DNA from: Deltaproteobacteria bacterium
GTDB lineage: Bacteria > Desulfobacterota > Desulfuromonadia > Desulfuromonadales > Geopsychrobacteraceae
Length of the DNA: 8,341 bases
Assembly: GCA_009993495.1 (NCBI GenBank)
Contig: JAACTI010000017.1
Location: forward strand, 1-8,341
Direction of reading: 5' to 3'
Position 1 is the stretch's first letter, and each line of letters opens with the position of its first letter. The notes under the pieces were generated by a model, which made no database searches, was not told the origin of the DNA, and saw nothing but the letters and a program-made list of their open reading frames with translations. A program made the translations under genes and the position numbers. Positions 1-4,998 of the stretch are shown piece by piece.

Positions 1-96
1 GTAAAGGGAAATAGATCTAAAATTTTCGGATCATCTCCAAAAGAACGGGTGAAAGCATTAGGGGTCAAGGATTCCAGGGGTCAAGTGAAGTGCTAA
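1..96 (+). pseudogene. Possible 3' end of an upstream gene, running into repeat DNA
   Basis: A reading frame is open from the first base of the window to a TAA at 94-96, giving 31 codons. The first 19 or so residues include the stretch GSSPKERVKAL and could be the tail of a real protein. The last dozen residues are only the translation of the octamer repeat that begins at 60. Either a gene was truncated or extended by the repeat, or the open frame is chance. No product can be named. An open frame of this length is not significant by itself, so the call is weak. Confidence 0.2.
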
Positions 97-127
97 AAAC
101 ATAAGGGGTCGAGAGTCCTGGGGATCT
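60..127. repeat. Octamer tandem repeat block, left (AGGRKTCN units)
   Basis: Three contiguous 8-bp units lie at 60-83: AGGGGTCA, AGGATTCC, AGGGGTCA. A degenerate continuation AGTGAAGT follows. A second decayed block starts at 104 with AGGGGTCG, then AGAGTCCT and GGGGATCT. Units alternate between an AGGGGTC form and an AGGATTC form. The same units occur in reverse complement at 251-282, so the two blocks form a large inverted repeat. The 11-mer GGATTCCAGGG at 69-79 matches its complement at 263-273 exactly. I recall similar repeats between genes of Desulfobacterota, but that is from memory. There is no sign of CRISPR spacers. Confidence 0.7.
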
Positions 128-250
128 CGGGTTACGCTTAGCGTGTCCTGCTTTTCTATATCATTGCCGTCTGCGGCGGCTACTACACTAAGGCATCTTG
201 GGTTCCAGTGTTTTTCTCTGGAGATTTTGTTTGCGCTTCAGTATTTCACT
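128..250. other. Intergenic spacer between octamer blocks, no gene seen
   Basis: I see no start codon with a ribosome binding site and no RNA gene here. The only local structures are a small hairpin, ACGC-TTA-GCGT at 134-144, and the short palindrome-like GCCGTCTGCGGCGGC at 167-181. Together with the flanking octamer blocks this looks like the interior of a decayed repeat element. Confidence 0.4.
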
Positions 251-282
251 TGAATCCTTGAACCCTGGAATCCTCGAACCCT
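251..282. repeat. Octamer tandem repeat block, right (NGAAYCCT x4)
   Basis: Four perfect-length 8-bp units stand head to tail: TGAATCCT, TGAACCCT, GGAATCCT, CGAACCCT. The consensus is NGAAYCCT, with T and C alternating at position 5. This is the reverse complement of the units at 60-83. A TTTTTACCC run follows the last unit, and the small gene starting at 341 lies 58 bp downstream. Confidence 0.8.
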
Positions 283-329
283 TTTTACCCACTAAATGAG
301 AGAAGAACCAAAATTTTCAAAAACATCAC

Positions 330-338
330 GGAGGAAGG
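330..338 (+). promoter_or_regulatory. Strong ribosome binding site of the 60-aa gene
   Basis: GGAGGAAGG lies 2 bp before the ATG at 341 by its 3' edge, with the GGAGG core 6 bp away. It decides the start codon against the upstream in-frame ATG at 296, which has no such motif. Confidence 0.75.
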
Positions 339-340
339 TT

Positions 341-523
341 ATGAAAATCAAAGTGGATCAGGCGCTGGTTGAATTCCAGCCGGAAACCAAAGAGGAAACC
401 GCGGCCATGCAGAAGGTCTGGGACCTGATTGTGGACTGCGTCAAGTTCAACAAGAAACTGGTCCCGGTGGGAGAATATGTGCCGGTCAAGCGGAATCTGG
501 CCAGGTTCGTGATCGAGGATTGA
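341..523 (+). CDS. Small conserved-looking hypothetical protein (60 aa)
   Basis: This is a 60-residue protein of unknown function. The ATG at 341 is chosen over the upstream in-frame ATG at 296 because a strong Shine-Dalgarno sequence, GGAGGAAGG at 330-338, sits just before it. The 15 extra upstream residues also look non-coding. The protein has no signal peptide or membrane segment. It reads as a compact cytosolic fold: a basic beta start (MKIKVDQALVEF), an acidic helix around residues 15-34 (PETKEETAAMQKVWDLIVDC), then a short beta-rich tail with VPVGEYVPV. There is one cysteine, so no metal site is evident. The gene stands alone and converges on the minus-strand gene at 673-1050. Its TGA stop overlaps the first bases of the palindromic element that starts at 522. 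I do not recognise the family. The strong ribosome binding site and normal amino-acid composition support a real gene. Confidence 0.75.
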   Translation: MKIKVDQALVEFQPETKEETAAMQKVWDLIVDCVKFNKKLVPVGEYVPVKRNLARFVIED

Positions 524-647
524 CGGCATAGTAAAAAGTCCGTCTGCTGCGTTACGCTTCATCCTTCGTCATTGCAGTGTACTTTTAAGTACGCCTCATT
601 CCTCAGGACTCGCGCGCCTTGCATCCGGATCTTTTTACTATGCCGTC
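522..647. repeat. 126-bp palindromic element with perfect 17-bp terminal inverted repeats
   Basis: The ends are GACGGCATAGTAAAAAG (522-538) and its exact reverse complement CTTTTTACTATGCCGTC (631-647). Complementarity continues inward through TCCG and TGC after a one-base bulge. The centre has a second palindrome, GTACTT-TT-AAGTAC (579-592). The element is too short to encode a transposase, so it resembles a non-autonomous MITE or a large intergenic palindrome. I recall similar sequences between genes in Desulfobacterota. It lies between two convergent genes and could end transcription in both directions, although a classical GC stem followed by a U-run is absent. Confidence 0.8.
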
Positions 648-658
648 TCGCTTGGGGA

Positions 659-674
659 TTTTTACGAAGCCGTC
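659..674. repeat. Second, diverged copy of the element's end repeat
   Basis: TTTTTACGAAGCCGTC matches the right end TTTTTACTATGCCGTC (632-647) at 14 of 16 positions, in the same orientation and 27 bp further right. The palindromic element therefore has a doubled right end. The reverse complement of this copy supplies the GA of the TGA stop of the minus-strand gene. Confidence 0.65.
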
Positions 675-1050
675 AATATTGGAGCTTCAGCAGGTCTACC
701 AGATACTCCTTATCCCGTGAACCGGAGATATTTGCCGTTTGAATGGTGGGAAGGCCGACCGTGATCTTCCCCTTGTCAATCTCCACCATACTGCGGGGCG
801 TGTTGTAGACGCCGTAGGCCAGCCCGCCCACGGCCCCGATCAGGCCGCCGTAGGCCACATAGTCCCAGTGGTCGCTTTTGTTGTTTGAGGTCAGGAGGAA
901 AAGCCCTCCGAGGAAGGCCCCGGTCAGCGCTCCATACAGCGTATCCCGGAAAACCACGGGCATGGCATCGCCCTGGGCCCATGCCGGTTCCGGCGCCATG
1001 GACAGAGACAGGGTCGCAAGAATCATCAGAACAGCAATCATTTTTTTCAT
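673..1050 (-). CDS. Exported glycine-zipper-like protein of unknown function (125 aa)
   Basis: This is a small secreted or envelope-associated protein. Residues 1-26 form a typical Sec signal peptide: MKK start, hydrophobic core IAVLMILATLSLSM, and a probable signal peptidase I site after AWA (AWA|QG). No lipobox cysteine is present. The mature part has two glycine-rich hydrophobic stretches. One is around residues 39-54 (YGALTGAFLGGLFLL); the other is around 65-82 (YVAYGGLIGAVGGLAYGVY). Their GxxxG-like spacing recalls glycine-zipper outer-membrane proteins that insert in or pack against membranes. A beta-like tail follows (ITVGLPTIQT). The start has a good Shine-Dalgarno (AGGGAGG, complement of 1058-1064) 7 bp away. 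The gene is monocistronic and convergent with the 60-aa gene. It is divergent from the large operon and shows no functional link to it. The specific function is unknown. Confidence 0.8.
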   Translation of the reverse strand: MKKMIAVLMILATLSLSMAPEPAWAQGDAMPVVFRDTLYGALTGAFLGGLFLLTSNNKSDHWDYVAYGGLIGAVGGLAYGVYNTPRSMVEIDKGKITVGLPTIQTANISGSRDKEYLVDLLKLQY

Positions 1051-1080
1051 AGACTGACCTCCCTGATGTTTGGTTTAATG

Positions 1081-1128
1081 AATATCTTCTCAAAACTTAC
1101 TATAGAATCAAAACAGAATCAAGATATT
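1081..1128 (-). promoter_or_regulatory. Possible promoter/operator region of the exported-protein gene
   Basis: On the minus strand a TATAGT -10-like hexamer (complement of 1099-1104) lies about 50 bp before the start codon. Around it are a perfect 8-bp inverted repeat, AATATCTT (1081-1088) and AAGATATT (1121-1128). Two direct repeats AGAATCAA (1104-1111 and 1115-1122) stand 11 bp apart, close to one helical turn. No good -35 box at the right spacing is visible, which would fit an activator-dependent promoter. This is inference from sequence pattern only. Confidence 0.35.
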
Positions 1129-1349
1129 TGAAGTATCACCAAAAAATTCGGGGGAGGGCGATCCCTCATCGCCGAAAGACTCCTCCAAGATTGCTTGTCC
1201 GCGCGTAAAAGGCGTCCATTACTTGTCCAGAGGACTCCGCACGCCGAGAAGTTTCTGTATCGTTCGGAGTCATTGCAATATAATCACTGCGGGCGCAATA
1301 ATTTACAGTCTATTCAATGGATTGTCAAAGCCTTCTTGAGAACATGTCC
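1129..1349. other. Divergent intergenic region, no gene; contains stem-forming repeats
   Basis: I see no credible coding sequence here. Three structures are visible. A 6-bp perfect hairpin GGCGAT-CCCTC-ATCGCC lies at 1157-1173. An 11-bp stem with one mismatch pairs GACTCCGCACG (1233-1243) with CGTTCGGAGTC (1261-1271) over a 17-nt loop. A TTGTCAA at 1322-1328 is the mirror of the TTGACAA at the downstream promoter. The complement of 1323-1328 (TTGACA), spaced 17 bp from TAAATT (complement of 1300-1305), could also be a weak leftward promoter. Confidence 0.4.
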
Positions 1350-1377
1350 TTGACAACAAACTCGTAGGTATTATATA
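1350..1377 (+). promoter_or_regulatory. Candidate sigma-70 promoter of the helicase/ATPase operon
   Basis: A consensus -35 box TTGACA (1350-1355) is followed after 16 bp by a TATATA -10-like box (1372-1377). A TATACA at 1374-1379 with 18-bp spacing is an alternative. Transcription would begin near 1384, about 13 nt before the ATG at 1397 and about 46 nt before the next in-frame ATG at 1430. The -35 box is half of the inverted repeat TTGTCAA/TTGACAA (1322-1328/1350-1356). ACATGT motifs at 1342-1347 and within TACATGTA (1376-1383) flank the promoter, so a repressor could bind here. Confidence 0.55.
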
Positions 1378-1396
1378 CATGTAGCCGGACAAAAAC

Positions 1397-4300
1397 ATGA
1401 AAGAGAATGTTAGCCCCTGTAAGAAAGATATGAACTACAACCTGAATAACCTGCTTCAAAAAGCCACAGTTTGCTTAGCCGCATACCTCGAAAAGGTACT
1501 GCCATCGTTTTTTGATGACTGGTGGAAGCAAGCCGTCGTCAATAACCTATCGTTCCAGCAACAGCGGCGGATTGATCAACGCAACATCGATTCTCTCGCA
1601 GCATTGGACCTTGCCGCTCTGCTTCGAGTGCTCGACCAAAACTGGTATCAGATATCGACGAAGCTGGACCTGACCTCGGAATCTCGCCATTTTGTTAAGG
1701 AAATGCAGACAGTCCGTAATCGGTGGGCGCATGCTGGCACCGAGGAGTTTCCTGTCGAGGATGTATACCGTGACTTGGATACCCTACAGCGCTTTGCCTC
1801 AGTCATCAACGCTAAAGAGGAGTTGCTCCAAGAAATACGCGTCACGAAGAGATCCTTGCTTGCCAAGGAAATGCCGCTCTCAGCTCGTACCGAAAAAAAT
1901 GAGCATGAACCGACACAGGAGCGAAAAGATCGTGCCACCGAGTTTGAGCCAGGACAAATTATCTTTCTCAAATCCAATCCCACCATCAAGGGTGCTGTTG
2001 TCGCGGTGTTGCCTGGCAAGCCGGAGAACCGCTTCAAGGTTTTCGTAGATGGCGAGACGCAGATATACTATGCATCTCAGTTACAGGCTGAAGATCGGCC
2101 GGGTAACGACTCCGAGTTTTTTCCTTGTGACCAATTTCACTCCTACCTTACTGCTCTGCAGATTCGCTATCCGGGACTGTCCACGCTCTACTCACTCAAT
2201 GCCGCGCGCGTTGATTTCATTCCTTATCAATTCAGACCTGTGCTGAGATTCATCAGATCAGACCGTCCGAGATTGCTGATCGCCGACGGTGTGGGCGTGG
2301 GCAAGACTATCGAAGCAGGGCTGATTCTTCGTGAGCTGCAGGCAAGGCGCGACATCCGTTCCATTCTCATCATATGCCCACGCCCGCTGGTTACCGAGTG
2401 CAAATGGCAGAATGAGATGAAGCGATTTGAGGAGCGCTTTACTCATCTTGATGGAGGAACCTTACGGTACTGCATTAACGAGATGGATCTGGAGGGGGCC
2501 TGGCCCGAACAGCACCAAAGGGTGATTGTCCCCTATTCCTTGTTCGACGAGGTCCTCCTTTACGGCTCGGGGCCGGACGCCAAGCGAAAACGAAAAAAAG
2601 GACTTCTGGACCTGGACCCACCCCCGCGTTTTGATCTCGTCATCGTGGACGAGGCGCACCACATCCGAAATCAGGACACTTTCAGCCATAAGGCGGTGAG
2701 GTTCTTCTGTGACCACGCCGAAGCCGTTGTCTTTTTGACAGCGACACCGATCCAGCTTGGAAGTTATGACCTTTTTGTTCTTCTTAATACGCTGCGCCCC
2801 GATCTTATCATCGATCAGGAGAGCTTCGAGCACATGGCGGAGCCGAATCCGTTTATTAACCAAGCGGTATCCCTGGCGCGTGCACAAGAACCGGAATGGT
2901 CTGCTCGGGTTATTGAGGTTCTCGATCAGGCCGCAGCTACCTCATGGGGTCAGGCCATTCTTAGGCACAATCCTGAATTCATTCGGATACGTTCCCGGAT
3001 CGGGGAGGGCACCGTCGGATTTGAAGATCGCGTCCAGCTCATTACCGACATCGAGGCCTTGCATACTTTTTCAGGAATAATCAACAGAACACGCCGCCGC
3101 GATATCGGGGACTTTACGATACGAAAACCGGAAACAGTGGTCGTAAAATTCACCCCGGCCCAGCAACATCTACATGACGAGCTGCTCCTCGTGCAGTCAG
3201 AGATACTCAGCAGGCTTCACGGGGATATCAATGTCAAGTTCATGATGACCACGATCAAACGTCAGGCGGCGAGTTGCCTTTACGGCCTTGCCCCTTTCCT
3301 CGATGATATCCTCAACCGGCACCTTGACGAATTATCATGGGAGGAAATCGACAACACTGAACCGGTCCCACAAGGCTACGCTGTTGGTTCCATCGAATCA
3401 CAAATCCAAACCATCCTTGAAAAGGCTCGTATTCTCGACCCGGATGATCCGAAGCTTGAGGCTCTCCGCAACATCATCCGCGACAAGCAAAGCCTGCCAA
3501 ACAACAAGGTGATGCTCTTCAGCAGCTTTCGGCACACCCTTCACTATCTTTACGAACATCTTAGGGCAGACGGTTTCCGCGTAAGGATGATTCATGGCGG
3601 GACGCCGGATGAAGAACGCGTCGAACTCCGGAAGCGCTTTGAGATGCAGAGAGACCTCGATGAGAGTCTCGACGTCCTGCTATTTTCTGAAATCGGTTGC
3701 GAAGGCTTGGATTACCAGTTTTGTGATTGTATTGTAAACTATGACCTGCCGTGGAACCCGATGCGCATTGAGCAGCGGATTGGCAGAATTGACCGCCATG
3801 GGCAGCAAAGCGAGAGCGTCGCCATATTTAACCTGATCACGCCGGGAACCGTTGATGCAGACATTTATGAACGCTGTCTGGTTCGCATAGGAGTGTTCAA
3901 TAGCGCACTGGGCGGCGGCGAAGAGATACTCGGGGAAATTACCAGGGAAATCCGAAACATCGCTGAGAACTTCTCACTGAGTGAAGATGAGCGCAGGTCA
4001 AAGCTCCAGCAGTTGGCCGATAACAAGATTCGCTTGATACAGGAACAGGAAGAGCTCGAACAGCGTCAGTTGGAGCTCTTTGGCATCCGTTTGCCTCAAG
4101 ACCAAATAAAGAAAGAGATCGAAGACGCATCGAGCTTCTGGTTATCTCCCGCTTCGATACGCAGGCTCATCACTTTCTATCTTCAGCAGACCTGTGGGAA
4201 AGAGCAGGAATTCATACTCGGGGAAAAACCCCTGAAAACACTCCGTCTTTCGCAAGAGGCACGAAGTGGTCTGTTGCGTGACTTTCAACAACTCCACCGG

Positions 4301-4996
4301 CAGAACACTTCCACGTATCGAGAATGGGAAAATTGGTTAAAGGGTAATGATCAACATCTGTCAATCACTTTTGAATCTGCATGCGCTTCACAATATCCTA
4401 AAACCACATTCATCATGCCGCTGCATCCTCTGGTCAAACAAGCGGCTATGTCTTTCGACAAGGGGAAACGCGTTGTAACGGCATTGAAGGTAACCAGCAA
4501 CAAAGTTCCAACGGGCAGGTACGAATTCGCCATCTATCAATGGCAGTTCCACGGTATTCGGGAGGATTTAGTTTTACGCCCGGTCGCTTCGTCAGAGGAC
4601 GTGACTGCACATCTTGCTGGTCTGCTTGAGAAAGCGGAGGAGGCCCTGACAGATGAACGCGGAGGTGCCGGCTCTCCTATGTGGGGCGATCTGGACGCTC
4701 AGCATTACAAACTGTGGTCCGAAGCCCGCGCCAAACATCGGCACCGGACTCAAGAATTGGCCGCGTATCGTAGGGAGAGCCTGGCAACGAGTCACCGAGC
4801 GCGGATCTCGCTATTGGACGAACAGCTCAAACAGGCGGGCAATGAGAAGATTCAAAAAATGCGCCAGTCCCAAATTGCAGCGGCCGAAGCCGATTACGCT
4901 CGGCGTATTCAGGATTTGGACATTGCCATGGAGAGGGCGGACGTCACCGCCGGGCCGGTGGCTTATGGGATTATCGAAGTACTGATAGGACCTTAG
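1397..4996 (+). CDS. HEPN (Swt1-like)-SNF2/RapA-type helicase fusion, putative defence protein (1199 aa)
   Basis: This is a predicted nucleic-acid-stimulated ATPase with a fused RNase-type domain. Residues 15-140 form a helical Swt1-like HEPN domain carrying RNRWAH (107-112). That is the Rx4H signature of HEPN ribonucleases, with the expected polar N after R. Residues 184-232 read as a small SH3/Tudor-like beta module (FEPGQIIFL...YYASQL). Residues 270-830 are a complete superfamily 2 motor. Motif I is ADGVGVGKT (296-304), II is DEAH (418-421), III is TATP (448-451), V is SEIGCEGLDYQ (764-774) and VI is QRIGRIDRHGQ (793-803). The NYDLPWNP (781-788) next to motif VI is typical of RapA/HepA-like SNF2 proteins, including DISARM DrmD. 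Residues 860-1199 are charged, partly coiled-coil and unassigned. The ATG at 1397 lacks a clear ribosome binding site; the ATG at 1430 (residue 12, weak AAGAAAG before it) is an alternative. The ATPase gene follows after 2 bp. The defence role is inferred from domain content. Confidence 0.9.
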   Translation: MKENVSPCKKDMNYNLNNLLQKATVCLAAYLEKVLPSFFDDWWKQAVVNNLSFQQQRRIDQRNIDSLAALDLAALLRVLDQNWYQISTKLDLTSESRHFVKEMQTVRNRWAHAGTEEFPVEDVYRDLDTLQRFASVINAKEELLQEIRVTKRSLLAKEMPLSARTEKNEHEPTQERKDRATEFEPGQIIFLKSNPTIKGAVVAVLPGKPENRFKVFVDGETQIYYASQLQAEDRPGNDSEFFPCDQFHSYLTALQIRYPGLSTLYSLNAARVDFIPYQFRPVLRFIRSDRPRLLIADGVGVGKTIEAGLILRELQARRDIRSILIICPRPLVTECKWQNEMKRFEERFTHLDGGTLRYCINEMDLEGAWPEQHQRVIVPYSLFDEVLLYGSGPDAKRKRKKGLLDLDPPPRFDLVIVDEAHHIRNQDTFSHKAVRFFCDHAEAVVFLTATPIQLGSYDLFVLLNTLRPDLIIDQESFEHMAEPNPFINQAVSLARAQEPEWSARVIEVLDQAAATSWGQAILRHNPEFIRIRSRIGEGTVGFEDRVQLITDIEALHTFSGIINRTRRRDIGDFTIRKPETVVVKFTPAQQHLHDELLLVQSEILSRLHGDINVKFMMTTIKRQAASCLYGLAPFLDDILNRHLDELSWEEIDNTEPVPQGYAVGSIESQIQTILEKARILDPDDPKLEALRNIIRDKQSLPNNKVMLFSSFRHTLHYLYEHLRADGFRVRMIHGGTPDEERVELRKRFEMQRDLDESLDVLLFSEIGCEGLDYQFCDCIVNYDLPWNPMRIEQRIGRIDRHGQQSESVAIFNLITPGTVDADIYERCLVRIGVFNSALGGGEEILGEITREIRNIAENFSLSEDERRSKLQQLADNKIRLIQEQEELEQRQLELFGIRLPQDQIKKEIEDASSFWLSPASIRRLITFYLQQTCGKEQEFILGEKPLKTLRLSQEARSGLLRDFQQLHRQNTSTYREWENWLKGNDQHLSITFESACASQYPKTTFIMPLHPLVKQAAMSFDKGKRVVTALKVTSNKVPTGRYEFAIYQWQFHGIREDLVLRPVASSEDVTAHLAGLLEKAEEALTDERGGAGSPMWGDLDAQHYKLWSEARAKHRHRTQELAAYRRESLATSHRARISLLDEQLKQAGNEKIQKMRQSQIAAAEADYARRIQDLDIAMERADVTAGPVAYGIIEVLIGP
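4986..4990 (+). promoter_or_regulatory. Internal ribosome binding site coupling the ATPase gene to the helicase gene
   Basis: TAGGA lies inside the final codons of the helicase gene, 8 bp before the ATG at 4999. With only 2 bp between TAG and ATG, terminating ribosomes would reach the next start directly. This supports a fixed stoichiometry of the two proteins. Confidence 0.5.
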
Positions 4997-4998
4997 CA

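Noticed and set aside
158..254. Short open frame in the repeat-rich region ending TTCACTTGA
   Set aside because: It has no ATG with a ribosome binding site, is about 30 codons long, and ends in the octamer block. It looks like chance translation of a decayed repeat.
60..282. CRISPR array
   Set aside because: The repeats are 8-bp units directly abutting each other with no unique spacers of regular length, and the two blocks are in opposite orientation.
776..1093. 105-aa minus-strand open frame overlapping the exported-protein gene
   Set aside because: It is a frame-shifted shadow: cysteine- and arginine-rich, with no ribosome binding site. The overlapping frame has a signal peptide and a good Shine-Dalgarno.
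1157..1173. Rho-independent terminator
   Set aside because: The 6-bp hairpin is good, but no U-run follows on the plus strand, and on the minus strand the T-run comes too far after the stem.
1648..2037. 129-aa minus-strand open frame inside the helicase gene
   Set aside because: It is antisense to the conserved HEPN and SH3-like regions, has serine/arginine-rich composition, and shows no start signals.
2462..2887. 141-aa minus-strand open frame antisense to the helicase motor
   Set aside because: It lies opposite conserved motifs II and III of the helicase. Its composition is that of an antisense shadow and it has no domain.
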